Source of the DNA: CAYQJS01 sp964417895
Lineage (GTDB): Bacteria; Chloroflexota; UBA6077; SHYK01
Reading direction: 5' to 3'
Assembly (NCBI GenBank): GCA_964417895.1
Contig: CAYQJS010000005.1
Span: 62,001 to 126,000, forward strand
DNA: 64,000 nucleotides
A program made the translations under genes and the position numbers. The notes beneath the pieces were generated by a model. That model searched no databases. It worked only from the letters and a program-made list of their open reading frames with translations, and had not been told where the DNA came from. Positions 8,854 through 17,305 of this stretch are shown piece by piece; position 1 is the stretch's first letter; every line of letters begins with the position of its first letter.

Positions 8854-9939
8854 TCAATCGCGGATGTTCTGGATCAGCCACTCGGTTGGTAGCTGGCGGC
8901 CCAGTTCGCGGTCGCGAGCAGCCTGGTACACGGCGCCCCCTACCGCGGCGAACTGCAGCCCCTGCGTCCCCTCATCGATGAAGTAGGTGATCTGCTCGTC
9001 GCTCGCCCGGCCGGTGGCTCGACCGGCCATCAGGTCCACCAGATGCGGCTGCTTGACGGTTCCACCGCCCTCGCGGGAGCGCCGATACTTGGGGTTGCGG
9101 GCCAACTCCTCCGGACGTCCCAGATAGATGTCTCCCCCGAACCCGCCCTCGCCTACAGGCACCGACTTGTCCGGGGAGCCATACCCCAGCTTGACGATCA
9201 CGTCGGCCCGCTCGCGAACCCGCGGGTCGAGGCCTCTACCGATGTTCGTCACGTGCATGCCGGGCTCGACCCAGTCTGCGCTCATCACCGGCCGTATGGC
9301 GTCGGTGCAAACCGAAAGGATGTCGGCCCCTCGTACGGCCTCATGGGGGTCGCCCACGGCCCGGACGTCGATATCGAGCTCGCGGCTCATCTCCTCGGCG
9401 TACGCTTCTCGATGCTCGCGTGTCGGACTGAACACGCGCACCTCGCGAATGTCGCGCACCTGGCAGAAGGCCTGCAAAGACGTGCGCGCCATGCCGCCGG
9501 AGCCCAGCATCCCGACGATCGAGGCATCCGGGCGCGCCAGGTATTTCACTCCGAGCCCGGAGCACCCGCCCACGCGCATGTGCTGGAGATGGCCGTCCTG
9601 GACGAGAGCCAGCGGCTCGGCATTCTTTGTGCTCACGAGCAGGATCAGCCCGCAGAAGGTGCCCGGCTCGATACAGTACTTTTCCTCCGTCTGCTCTCCG
9701 GGCCACTGGAGGATGTCGAGCTTCATGCGGATGGCGAAAACGCCGAGCCGTCTGCTGGCGCCCTCCATAGACGAGAAGCGGAAGGAGCCGTCCCCATTAT
9801 CCTGAGGAACCCAGAAATTGAATTTGGCGCCGTACGCCGCCTCCTGGCTAAGCAGGTCGCGGTAGCCGGCCTCGAGCGCCTCCAGGCACAAGGGCATGTC
9901 GAGAATCGTCTGGACATCTTCATTGCTGAGCAGCAGCAT
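8854..9939 (-). CDS. Ornithine cyclodeaminase/mu-crystallin family protein (paralog 3)
   Basis: 361 residues from an ATG at 9939 preceded by AGAGGACG. FAIRMKLD gives the active-site Lys region, GMLGSGGMARTS is an intact nucleotide-binding loop, and the protein ends in GGAVYQAARDRELG and PTEWLIQNI, closely paralleling paralog 2. The EVRVFSPTREHREAYAEEMS stretch is nearly identical to that neighbour, indicating recent duplication and inversion. It is divergent from the M29/NicX-like gene at 10048, with 108 nt between the starts that must hold both promoters. A cytoplasmic NAD-dependent role on an amino-acid-like substrate is inferred from the family. Confidence 0.85.
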   Translation of the reverse strand: MLLLSNEDVQTILDMPLCLEALEAGYRDLLSQEAAYGAKFNFWVPQDNGDGSFRFSSMEGASRRLGVFAIRMKLDILQWPGEQTEEKYCIEPGTFCGLILLVSTKNAEPLALVQDGHLQHMRVGGCSGLGVKYLARPDASIVGMLGSGGMARTSLQAFCQVRDIREVRVFSPTREHREAYAEEMSRELDIDVRAVGDPHEAVRGADILSVCTDAIRPVMSADWVEPGMHVTNIGRGLDPRVRERADVIVKLGYGSPDKSVPVGEGGFGGDIYLGRPEELARNPKYRRSREGGGTVKQPHLVDLMAGRATGRASDEQITYFIDEGTQGLQFAAVGGAVYQAARDRELGRQLPTEWLIQNIRD

Positions 9940-10047
9940 ATTCGTCCTCTTCTCGGCTGTGAGCCTATGACTTGCGGCTCCCAGGGGCAGGCGCTACTGT
10001 AGAGGTCGCGATCCGGGCAGGTCAAGCCGAAGAAGGGGGCCGAAGCC

Positions 10048-11061
10048 ATGGAGGTCAGAGAGGGCGTCGCGAACCTCGTGAGCAATTGCGCTGAGGTGAG
10101 CCGGGGCGAGAGCGTCCTCATCCTCAACGAGAACGGCAAGGTCGACGCCGAGGTGGCCGATCTGATCGCCGAAGCGGTGAAAGCCGCTGGCGCCGAATGC
10201 CACGTGCTCTGGGGCGGGACCATCGAACGCGGACGCCAGGATCTGCCGAAGGTCCTTGTGGGCGCCATGCTGTCTGCCGAGAAGGTCATCTGCAACTTCG
10301 GACTCAATCGCGCGGTGGTGGACGGCTACACGCGCGGCAAGGGCTTGATCCAGATCAACAATACCTGTCGCACCGGGCGCAGCATGATCACCCCCCACGC
10401 CACCTTCCACTGGGGCATGGTCAGAACTATTTACTCGCGGCTCGAAGAGATCTTCGGAGAGGCCGACGCGTGGCGGATCACGTCGCCGGCGGGAACTGAA
10501 GTCGCGGGGAGGATAGGCAAGGGGAGCGACGTGGCGGACGCGTACTTCGCCGCCGAAGCCGCGGCCTCGCGCTTCATCCGCGTCTTCCCGGGCGAAGTCT
10601 ACACGCCCGTGGGCTGCCTGAGCGCTGACGGCACGATCGTCACAGAGTACATCAACATGCGGGACGCCACGCCCTGGCAGCAGCCTGCTGTCCTCACGGT
10701 GAAGGACAGCCACATCGTGAAGATCGAAGGGGGTGATGAGGCGAGTCGCATCGAGCGCGAGGTCGAAGCGAACCGCAAGTCCTACGGCGACAACGCCTCC
10801 GTGATCGACTCCTGGCACGGCGGCATGAACCCGAAGGCCCGGGTCCCGACGGCCGAGGACCCAGCGCTGCAGGGGGCGACCAGCGGATCGGCAATGATGC
10901 ACTTCCATCTCGGCAGAATCCTGGAGCCTATCTCGGCAGGCGTCTTGAATCACAACGTCGAGGTGGACGGCAGAAAGCTCTACCAGGCAGGCAAGCTCCT
11001 CATCCTTGATGACCCCACGATCCGTGCCGCCGCGAGCCAGTACGGGGTGGAGGATCTCTGA
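10048..11061 (+). CDS. M29 aminopeptidase / NicX-like metalloenzyme (second copy)
   Basis: 337 residues, same family as 5456-6490. It begins with EVREGVANLVSNCAEVSRGE, parallel to the other copy, then an ILNENGKVDAEVADLIAEA segment, and it ends with the metal-binding motifs DSWHGGMNP and AMMHFHLGR. Conservation of both His clusters argues that both copies are active. A GAAGGGGG element upstream of the ATG serves as the ribosome-binding site. It is divergent from paralog 3 and convergent with paralog 4 of the cyclodeaminase family. The alternation of these two families in one cluster suggests consecutive steps in breaking down one or more N-heterocycles or amino-acid derivatives, but no substrate can be named. 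Confidence 0.7.
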   Translation: MEVREGVANLVSNCAEVSRGESVLILNENGKVDAEVADLIAEAVKAAGAECHVLWGGTIERGRQDLPKVLVGAMLSAEKVICNFGLNRAVVDGYTRGKGLIQINNTCRTGRSMITPHATFHWGMVRTIYSRLEEIFGEADAWRITSPAGTEVAGRIGKGSDVADAYFAAEAAASRFIRVFPGEVYTPVGCLSADGTIVTEYINMRDATPWQQPAVLTVKDSHIVKIEGGDEASRIEREVEANRKSYGDNASVIDSWHGGMNPKARVPTAEDPALQGATSGSAMMHFHLGRILEPISAGVLNHNVEVDGRKLYQAGKLLILDDPTIRAAASQYGVEDL

Positions 11062-11087
11062 GGAGGGCCCTGAATTCACCTCACCGG

Positions 11088-12215
11088 TTAGTTGGGGATA
11101 TCCTGGAGGAACCAGTCCATCGGAATGGTCTTCTCCAGCCCACTGCCCTCCTCGACGAGGCGCCTCAGAATGAGCCCGCCAACCGCCGCGAACTGCACGC
11201 CCGTGCCCTCGTTGTTGCTGAAGAAAGTGATCTCCCGTTCGCTGGCCCGACCCCTTGCTTTGCCGGCGATGACCTGCGACAGCAGCGGAGTTGCGTCGTT
11301 CACCTGGTTCAGCCAGCCGCGGCCTTCGCTGGGCCGCTCGCTGCCGGCCGGCGGTGAGCCCGCTTCGAACGTGTGCGTGGGCAGGTCGCGCAGCGGCTGA
11401 TTCTTCACGGTGTAGTCGACCCGTTGAACCGCGCCTTCGTCGAGCTCCGATGAGAGCACGTTGCTGATGAACATGCCCTCCTCCAGCCAGCTGCCGCGCA
11501 ACACGGGGCGGCGATGGGAGTTGGTGCAGCAGGCGACGATGTCCGCCCCCCTTACCGCTTCCTCGGGACTCTGCATCGGACGGACCTCAACGTCCAACTT
11601 CTGGCTCATCTCCCGTGCAAAACCCTCGCGGTTTTCGGGGGTCGGGCTGTAGACCTTGATCAAGGTGATCGGGCGGGCGGCGCATATGGCTGGAGCGTGC
11701 GTTCGCGCCATCCACTGCGAGCCGAGCAAGCAGAGCGTGTGCGCGTCGTCACGGGCCAGGTACTTCGCGGCGACGCCGGCGCACGCCCCGACTCTGACGT
11801 GCTGGAGGTAGCCGTCATTGAGAATCGCCAGAGGCAGGCCGTTGCGGGCGCTAAAGAGGTAGACGAGCCCGCAGAATTTGCCCTCGCGACCAGCGCCCTT
11901 GCTGAGCGAAGTGGGAACCGAAGCGCTCTCCCGAACCTCCATTCGGTCGTACGTATTCTGGTGGAAGTCCGACTTGACGCGCATCGCGACGATGCCGATA
12001 TTCTTTACGCCCCCGTGGATGATGGAGAACCCATAGCGCGTGTCGTCGTCGTTGTAGAGGTACATGTTGGTCTTTGGACCGATTGTGGCCTGTCCCGCGT
12101 CCCACTGCCGGTAAGCGTCCTCGATGGCCTCCATGGCGTCCCCGACGGTGAGCACGCGCTGCTGCACGTCGTTGTCGATGAAGTACAGCTGATCCAGGCG
12201 ATGAATGTCGACCAT
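11088..12215 (-). CDS. Ornithine cyclodeaminase/mu-crystallin family protein (paralog 4, atypical)
   Basis: 375 residues from the ATG at 12215, which has AAGGAGG 8 nt upstream; the frame remains open 54 codons further but without a ribosome-binding site. The fold is recognisable (VAMRVKSDFHQN with the Lys, LPLAILNDGYLQHVRVG, VQFAAVGGLILRR). The dinucleotide loop reads LLGSQWMARTH where the other paralogs have GSGGMA, so the second Gly of the Rossmann motif is lost. This may abolish or change NAD binding. It also carries a longer insertion after residue 60 or so. It is divergent from the decarboxylase-like gene at 12372. Family membership is clear, activity uncertain. Confidence 0.8.
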   Translation of the reverse strand: MVDIHRLDQLYFIDNDVQQRVLTVGDAMEAIEDAYRQWDAGQATIGPKTNMYLYNDDDTRYGFSIIHGGVKNIGIVAMRVKSDFHQNTYDRMEVRESASVPTSLSKGAGREGKFCGLVYLFSARNGLPLAILNDGYLQHVRVGACAGVAAKYLARDDAHTLCLLGSQWMARTHAPAICAARPITLIKVYSPTPENREGFAREMSQKLDVEVRPMQSPEEAVRGADIVACCTNSHRRPVLRGSWLEEGMFISNVLSSELDEGAVQRVDYTVKNQPLRDLPTHTFEAGSPPAGSERPSEGRGWLNQVNDATPLLSQVIAGKARGRASEREITFFSNNEGTGVQFAAVGGLILRRLVEEGSGLEKTIPMDWFLQDIPN

Positions 12216-12371
12216 CTCTGGGGCCTCCTTCCAGCAGCCGCCTTGATTCTCCAATCCCGCGATGGGAGGAAGCGCGGGGACATGATACGCTGCACCGATT
12301 CCCATACGGGGCTTGCCGGTTGTCTGCAAGTCTGAGCGTAGGAAGATTTCGGAGTCAAGGGAGGATGCGCC

Positions 12372-13343
12372 GTGCAACGACCTAGGGTAACGCTAGCAGT
12401 GAACTCATATGACCGCCACGGTCCCATGATCGAGGGCGCGGCCCGCCACGCCACGTTCGATTTCGAGGTTCTCGAGGTGGGGCAATCCCAGCCCGGTCGG
12501 CACGGCATCGGCCGCCACGAGCGATTCCTCCCCCACTTCGAGTTCGACGCGTGCGAGCTATCGCTCTCCTCGTACCTTGTCGCGGTGGACCAGGGCTTGG
12601 CAGTCCAGGCGGTTCCGGTGTTCCCACGGCGCCTCTTCAGTCAGTCTCAGATGTACCGCAATCTACGCAGCGGGATAGCCAGTCCGGGCGACCTGGCAGG
12701 CAAGCGCGTGGGCCTGAGCACATACCAGACGACGCTTTCTGTCCTCGCGAAGGGAGACCTGCAGCATGTGTATGGTGTGCCCTGGAAGTCGATCACGTGG
12801 GTCACCTCGCGCTCGGAAACGCTTGAGGTTGAGCTACCCTCGGATGTGAACATCGAGTCGGCAGAGAGCGCGCGGCAGATCGACGAGCAGTTGGCCGACG
12901 GCAGCATCCAAGCCTATTTTGGGCCGCATCCGCCGCGCCCCTTCCTCGACGGCCACCCTGACGTAGGGCGCCTCTTCTCGGATGTGCGCGCCGAGGAAGA
13001 GCGGTACCTAAAGGAAGAGGGCTACTTCCCAATCATGCACGTGGTCGCTTTCAAACTCGAGCTGGCGGAGCGCTACCCGGAGCTGCCCCAAGCGCTATTC
13101 GACATCTTTGAGACTTCGCGGAAACTGGCTCGCACGCGGTGGGACGATCCCAACTGGTCGATGCTGGTGTGGGGTCGCCAGGAGCTGGAGCGCCAGGAGC
13201 AACTGCTGGGATTCGACGCCTGGGAGAACGGCCTGGATCGCAACAGGAAGAACCTGGAGCGCTTCGCCGTCTACAGCAACGAGCAAGGGCTCACGCGTCG
13301 CCGCATGGGACCTGAAGAGCTTTTCGTGAGTGTCGAGGCTTAG
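12372..13343 (+). CDS. 4,5-dihydroxyphthalate decarboxylase-like / periplasmic-binding-fold protein
   Basis: 323 residues from a GTG at 12372 with GGAGG upstream; an ATG at 12365 is in another frame. The sequence matches the group annotated as 4,5-dihydroxyphthalate decarboxylase, whose members share a periplasmic-binding-protein fold: an N-terminal strand (VTLAVNSYDRH), a FDACELSLSSYLVA segment, DLAGKRVGLSTYQTT, and a QLADGSIQAYFGPHPP region. There is no signal peptide, so it acts in the cytoplasm, consistent with an enzyme rather than a transport receptor. A decarboxylase of hydroxylated aromatic acids would fit the many Rieske oxygenases in the window, but the protein could equally act on a substrate of the adjacent cyclodeaminase/NicX-like cluster. 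Confidence 0.65.
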   Translation: MQRPRVTLAVNSYDRHGPMIEGAARHATFDFEVLEVGQSQPGRHGIGRHERFLPHFEFDACELSLSSYLVAVDQGLAVQAVPVFPRRLFSQSQMYRNLRSGIASPGDLAGKRVGLSTYQTTLSVLAKGDLQHVYGVPWKSITWVTSRSETLEVELPSDVNIESAESARQIDEQLADGSIQAYFGPHPPRPFLDGHPDVGRLFSDVRAEEERYLKEEGYFPIMHVVAFKLELAERYPELPQALFDIFETSRKLARTRWDDPNWSMLVWGRQELERQEQLLGFDAWENGLDRNRKNLERFAVYSNEQGLTRRRMGPEELFVSVEA

Positions 13344-13453
13344 GCAGGGCTGCCGGAGAATGGGAAGCGGCATCATAGCCAATAGGACCAGAATCTGATT
13401 TGTGGTGCGCTCGCCCGCCTCGGGCGAGGAGGGCATAAGTTAAGCGCTTCGGG

Positions 13454-13627
13454 TCAGCGGCTTACGGCGAACAACACCATTGCGACAAAGGAAGTGCCGA
13501 GCACCATCGCGGAGATGATCCAGGAGGTCGATTCTTGCCTCGCTATCCAGCTGGCCACGCGCTCCTCCAGGTCGTTCCTATCGCGCAACTCGAAGAACCA
13601 CCGTCTCTCGCCAAGCCAACCCCACAT
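13454..13627 (-). CDS. Small predicted membrane protein
   Basis: A 57-residue frame from an ATG at 13627 with GAGG just upstream; a GTG at 13675 would add 16 residues. The C-terminal part is one strongly hydrophobic stretch (SWIISAMVLGTSFVAMVLFA) suitable as a single transmembrane helix. It is preceded by a charged segment (ELRDRNDLEERV), giving a tail-anchored layout. I do not recognise a family. It lies between a convergent decarboxylase-like gene and the YeiH gene, in a stretch with no other plausible coding sequence. It may be a real tail-anchored small protein or a chance frame. Confidence 0.35.
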   Translation of the reverse strand: MWGWLGERRWFFELRDRNDLEERVASWIARQESTSWIISAMVLGTSFVAMVLFAVSR

Positions 13628-13760
13628 GAAGCCTCGTGGGCCGCGCAACCCGGAACCCTCGTATCGGTGCCCCACGACAGCACAGTCGCTGCACCTTATT
13701 CTCGACTATCTTGATCGGGTTTATCAGAAAATCACTTCAGTATACGGACAGAGTGGGCCC

Positions 13761-13809
13761 GTGGCAAGACATCGTGTCGTGGCATCGTGTCGTGGCAAGG
13801 CATCGCGTC
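13761..13809. repeat. Short imperfect tandem repeat (18-13-18 bp)
   Basis: Three consecutive units occur: an 18-bp unit GTGGCAAGACATCGTGTC, a 13-bp shortened unit GTGGCATCGTGTC, and an 18-bp unit with two changes. They lie just downstream of the YeiH stop codon. No function is evident; replication slippage is the simplest origin. Confidence 0.7.
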
Positions 13810-13830
13810 GTAGCCATGACCGAGCCGCAA

Positions 13831-14895
13831 TCAGTGCAGAGCGGGCTCGATGTGGAGGATGCTGATGCCCAGGAGGCTCAGCACCGCAAGTAAGGCGCCC
13901 GCGCCCAGGCCCAGGAAAAAGGGGGCAGGGCCTACCGCACGGAGCAAGCCAACCCGAGTACTGAGGCCGACCGCGGCCAGTGCGATAAGGATGCAGACCT
14001 TGGCTGCCTCGTCGAGCAACCGCGCGTTGATAGGGTCGATGAGGCCAGCCGTGCGCAGCAACGCCATGGCCAGGAAACCTAGCACAAATATCGGGAGAGC
14101 CTTGAGCGCTCCCTGGCGAGCGCTTGTACCCACGACTGGCGTGATCACCGTTCTGCTCCACCACACAGCGATTAGCAGAATGAGCGGTGCCATCAGCGTA
14201 TTGCGAACCAGCTTCACGACCGTCGCGACATCTCGCGCCTCCGGCGAGTAGGCCGCGCTGGCCGCCACCACCTGGCTGGTGTCATTGATAGCCACGCCGC
14301 TCCATACGCCGAAGGTCGTATCGCTGAGCTGCAAGGCGCTACCCACGAGCGGGTAGAGGAAAAGCGCGAGCGTCCCGAATAGCGTGATGGTCGCGACCGC
14401 GAAACTGACCTCGCGCTCCTCGGCCCTGACGACCGGCGCGGTGGCGATGATGGCGGAGTTGCCACAAACGGCCGTGCCGACCCCAATGAGAAGGACCAGC
14501 CGTCGGGGCAGGTGCGCCGCGCGTCCGACGAGGAGGACAAACGCGAACACCGCGGTCATGCAGACAATCACCAGACCCAGGGCCCCGACTCCGATTGCCG
14601 CCACGTCGACCAGACTGAGTCGTGCGCCAAGCAGGATGATCCCCAGGCGGAGAACCCGCTGCTGCGCGAACCCAATCCCCACTTCGGTGCTCACCGGGAG
14701 CCAGCGCGTACTCGCGATGGCCAGCCCAAGCCACACGGCGAGAAGAACTTCGCTCACGCCCCAAGGCAGCCACTGCGCCGCGAGCCGTGCCGCGATGGCA
14801 ACGACCGCGGCCGCTGCCAGGCCGGAGCCGGCGGCCTGAACCTGATGGAAGACTTTGCTTGGACGTAGAGCCAACGAGCTAACAGAAAACCGCAA
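13831..14895 (-). CDS. YeiH/UPF0324 family putative sulfate exporter
   Basis: A 354-residue polytopic membrane protein with around ten hydrophobic segments. Family landmarks are LGIILLGARLSL, then GVGTAVCGNSAIIATAPVV, then SGVAINDTSQVVAASAAY; the CGNSAI and NDTSQV motifs are diagnostic of the YeiH family, often annotated as putative sulfate exporters. Length is typical. The frame begins at a TTG (14895) with only a weak ribosome-binding site, so the true start may differ by a few codons. No sulfur gene is adjacent. Substrate specificity in this family is poorly established, so the sulfate assignment follows family naming. Confidence 0.8.
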   Translation of the reverse strand: MRFSVSSLALRPSKVFHQVQAAGSGLAAAAVVAIAARLAAQWLPWGVSEVLLAVWLGLAIASTRWLPVSTEVGIGFAQQRVLRLGIILLGARLSLVDVAAIGVGALGLVIVCMTAVFAFVLLVGRAAHLPRRLVLLIGVGTAVCGNSAIIATAPVVRAEEREVSFAVATITLFGTLALFLYPLVGSALQLSDTTFGVWSGVAINDTSQVVAASAAYSPEARDVATVVKLVRNTLMAPLILLIAVWWSRTVITPVVGTSARQGALKALPIFVLGFLAMALLRTAGLIDPINARLLDEAAKVCILIALAAVGLSTRVGLLRAVGPAPFFLGLGAGALLAVLSLLGISILHIEPALH

Positions 14896-15053
14896 GCGGC
14901 AATCTCATCGGCAAAGTCTACTCAAATCATCAAGAATTCGACGGAGGCAGCTTGCACCTGTCCCGCCAGGCGCCCGAGCAACCGCTGCTAGCCGGTAGAG
15001 GAGCGTTTATTGCCCTGGCGCATCAGCGTGCGGTTGAGGTCTTCGCGCTGCTC

Positions 15054-15677
15054 TCAGAGCAGCCGGTAGCCGAGGCGCGTGGCGTATCTGAGTAGCAGGG
15101 CTCGTAAGAGCGGGTTGCTGAGCGTGTCGTTGCTCGTCGGAAGTGGTGGCAGCGCTGTCAGCACGCGCTCGAACAGCGCTATGGCTGGCTGATTGGCGTT
15201 CATGGACGAACAGTAGAGCACGCCTTCGATTGGAGGGAACGCGTCGTAAATGGCGCGGGCCCAGGCCTGAGCGCGGGGTCGGGGACCGGAGTGAATCGCC
15301 GTGGATGCGCCCACGCGCGTAGGCCAGAGCCCGACCATGTCAAGGAGCGACACGTCGCGCGTGAGCGCGAAGGTGGCGAGCATCGGTTGCGCGGTCACGA
15401 CGTCGACCCGCCGCTTCGCCTGGAACGCCTCGGCCAAGCAGGTGAGCAACGAGTTGGCCACGTACATCACGCCGCGTTGCTGGAGCCGCGCCGGCGGGAG
15501 ATGGGGATCGAAGCGGCCGCGTAGCGGGCCGTAGTGTCGTAAGCCATTCCAGGCGATGGGGTACGGCCCTCCAGCAAAGTAAATATGCGCGAGGGTCGTC
15601 CCGGCCGGGACGACCCTCATATCAGCGCCAAGTTGTGCCAGCTTGGCCGGCTCCGGCGGGAGCGGCAGCTTAGGCAT
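15054..15677 (-). CDS. RES-domain toxin
   Basis: 207 residues from an ATG at 15677 that overlaps the end of the upstream antitoxin gene by 8 nt. It follows the RES-domain pattern: a HIYFAGGPYPIAWNGLRHYGP segment around the conserved Arg/Tyr region, RFDPH, GVMYVANSLLTCLAEAF, and a distal EGVLYCSSMN strand with the Ser. RES toxins are NAD+-degrading or ADP-ribosylating enzymes (MbcT and ParT types) that halt growth when not bound by their antitoxin. The tight overlap with the preceding gene is the usual antitoxin-toxin layout. The catalytic outcome for this member is inferred from the family. Confidence 0.7.
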   Translation of the reverse strand: MPKLPLPPEPAKLAQLGADMRVVPAGTTLAHIYFAGGPYPIAWNGLRHYGPLRGRFDPHLPPARLQQRGVMYVANSLLTCLAEAFQAKRRVDVVTAQPMLATFALTRDVSLLDMVGLWPTRVGASTAIHSGPRPRAQAWARAIYDAFPPIEGVLYCSSMNANQPAIALFERVLTALPPLPTSNDTLSNPLLRALLLRYATRLGYRLL

Positions 15678-16284
15678 ACCCACGCAGTTCGTCGATGAGG
15701 GGCAGCAGATAGCGCGGATCCCCACCGCCGATCAACCAGTCGCGCGGCGAAACGGCGACTTCCTCGTTGCCAGCAACCCCGACGAGCAGATCCTGCTGAG
15801 GCGTAGTGAACCACGTCGCCACGTCGAGCGGGTGCAGGTCCGCCAGATGTGGCGCAATGGTGCCGAAGCCCGGAACCGCGTGCCGGCCGTCATCGGTGAA
15901 TTGGAAGCGAGGCAATCGCCAACTTCCCTCCACGCGAATGCCGAAGAGCGTTCGCGCCCCTAGTCGCTGGCGAATTCGACTTGGGTCGATGCTCAGCCGC
16001 GCTGCCGCTTGAGATACCGCGAGCGCGGAGGCGGCGAGTCCGGCGTGCTCCGCCGCCGCCTCCAGATCAGCGCGTCGTTCATCGGGGCGCAGCGGCGCAA
16101 GGTCATCGGGCGAAACGCCAACCGCGTACAACGCCTCCTGAGTAGCATGGGGCAGACCCACTCGCGCATCGGGCGGGGAGTAAGGCGGCACCCAATGCAG
16201 AATGGCATCGTTGAGCAAGCGTTCAAGATCGTCCGCACTGACGGTGATGCCTGCCCGTTCGAGGACTGCTGTATCGATTGGCAT
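15670..16284 (-). CDS. Putative antitoxin partner of the RES toxin
   Basis: 204 residues from an ATG at 16284 with GGGAGGTGAGGCT upstream. The middle (AVSQAAARLSIDPSRIRQRL) resembles a helix-turn-helix with DNA-binding character, and the following GIRVEGSWRLPRFQF resembles the MerR/excisionase-type wing found in RES-partner antitoxins. The C-terminal half (LDVATWFTTPQQDL, SPRDWLIGGGDP) is the part likely to hold the toxin. Its TAA overlaps the toxin start, so the two are translationally coupled, antitoxin first. Expect autorepression of the operon. The function is read mainly from context. Confidence 0.65.
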   Translation of the reverse strand: MPIDTAVLERAGITVSADDLERLLNDAILHWVPPYSPPDARVGLPHATQEALYAVGVSPDDLAPLRPDERRADLEAAAEHAGLAASALAVSQAAARLSIDPSRIRQRLGARTLFGIRVEGSWRLPRFQFTDDGRHAVPGFGTIAPHLADLHPLDVATWFTTPQQDLLVGVAGNEEVAVSPRDWLIGGGDPRYLLPLIDELRGYA

Positions 16285-16343
16285 AGCCTCACCTCCCATC
16301 ACGCCCATTGTATCACGGATGCTAACTGATAGGAGAACTCGTG

Positions 16344-16505
16344 ATGGGCACGAGCGCGCCCAGGCTGCCTAGAAAGCTAGCCACGGTGGCGACGGAGGGG
16401 AGCAGATTGGTAGTCGCGGTAGCCCTTACGCTGCACCCGACGCTGCAGACCGAATGCCTGCGCGCCGAGGAGCTCCACCAGTGGTGGCTGCACGCCTATC
16501 GCTGA
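16344..16505 (+). CDS. Possible small protein upstream of the RES locus
   Basis: A 53-codon frame starting at ATG 16344 (or the GTG immediately before it), with AGGAG five bases ahead of that GTG. The product is basic at its N-terminus and ends in a Trp/His-rich stretch (ELHQWWLHAYR). The frame stays open for 17 more codons after the TGA at 16503-16505. No family is recognised. It fills part of the gap between the divergent antitoxin promoter and the ferredoxin-cyclase gene. It may be a remnant of a longer gene or a chance frame. Confidence 0.25.
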   Translation: MGTSAPRLPRKLATVATEGSRLVVAVALTLHPTLQTECLRAEELHQWWLHAYR

Positions 16506-16568
16506 CTCGGCGTGCTGCGGCGCGTGGGCTACAGGCTGCTGGAGATAGTGAAAGTATGAAGGAGGTCG

Positions 16569-17303
16569 CTACCGCCACTCCACAGTCACGACTTCTACCG
16601 GATCTGTAATGCCCTTGAGGGTTACGGTGCGCGGCTCCGAGACCGTGACCTGGGCGGAAGCCGTCTGCCGGCTGGCCAGTATCTGCCCCCCCTCCGCCAG
16701 GGCGGCGATGCGCGCTGCTTCGTGCACTCCCATGCCGCTAAAGTTGCGTCCGACCTGATTAGCGTCCGAGGCGTGGACACCGATGCGTACCTGCGGCGCG
16801 AAGCCGTGATTCCGGCGGTGCTCCGCTAGCGTCCGCTGAATGGCGACGGCGCAAGCAAGCGCGGCGTCCGGGCTATCGAAGCCGACGAAAAAGCCATCGC
16901 CCGTAGTGACCACCTCTTCGCCGTGGTGCGCAACAAAGAGGGAGCGCAGCGTTTGATCGTGCCAGCGGAGCAGGGACTCCCACGCCTCGTCACCCAGCGC
17001 CTCCAGCAGGTTCGTGGACTTGACGATGTCCGTGAACATGAAGGTCTTGACCACGCGCTGGGGCAACGCCGCCCTCGGGCCAAGTAGCTGCCAGGGCAGT
17101 AGCTCCTCGACGTCTTCGATGACGATGGCCTGCGTGGGGCAGGAGAGGACGGCAATGCGCAGGAGCTCGTCCTCGACGCTCGTTGCGTCGACGGCTGCTA
17201 CCTTGAAGAACTCCCCCTTGAGCCAGTCGAACGCCGTCGGGGCGATGGCGATGCAGTTGCCGGCACCGATGCAGCGATGACGCTCGATTCTGACCTGGAG
17301 CAT
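16569..17303 (-). CDS. 3Fe-4S ferredoxin fused to a class III nucleotide cyclase domain
   Basis: 244 residues in two modules. Residues 1-75 are a small ferredoxin with Cys11, Cys17 and Cys55-Pro (C-x5-C ... CP), the spacing of 3Fe-4S ferredoxins that usually serve P450s. Residues 80-244 are a class III adenylate/guanylate cyclase domain with the metal-binding Asp in FMFTDIVKST and the second in TTGDGFFVGF. The substrate-specifying Lys normally just before TxGD appears replaced by Val (EEVVTTGD), and the Asn of the NxxxR pair reads His (VHEAAR), a variation known in mycobacterial-type cyclases. The start lies 2 nt after the LuxR-type regulator's stop, so the genes are coupled. Redox control of cyclic-nucleotide synthesis is an attractive inference. 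Confidence 0.8.
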   Translation of the reverse strand: MLQVRIERHRCIGAGNCIAIAPTAFDWLKGEFFKVAAVDATSVEDELLRIAVLSCPTQAIVIEDVEELLPWQLLGPRAALPQRVVKTFMFTDIVKSTNLLEALGDEAWESLLRWHDQTLRSLFVAHHGEEVVTTGDGFFVGFDSPDAALACAVAIQRTLAEHRRNHGFAPQVRIGVHASDANQVGRNFSGMGVHEAARIAALAEGGQILASRQTASAQVTVSEPRTVTLKGITDPVEVVTVEWR

Positions 17304-17305
17304 AC

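Noticed and set aside
12372..13343. Periplasmic transport receptor
   Set aside because: There is no signal peptide or lipobox; the sequence fits the cytoplasmic dihydroxyphthalate-decarboxylase-like group better.
13761..13809. CRISPR array
   Set aside because: The units are contiguous, of unequal length, and have no spacers or cas genes.
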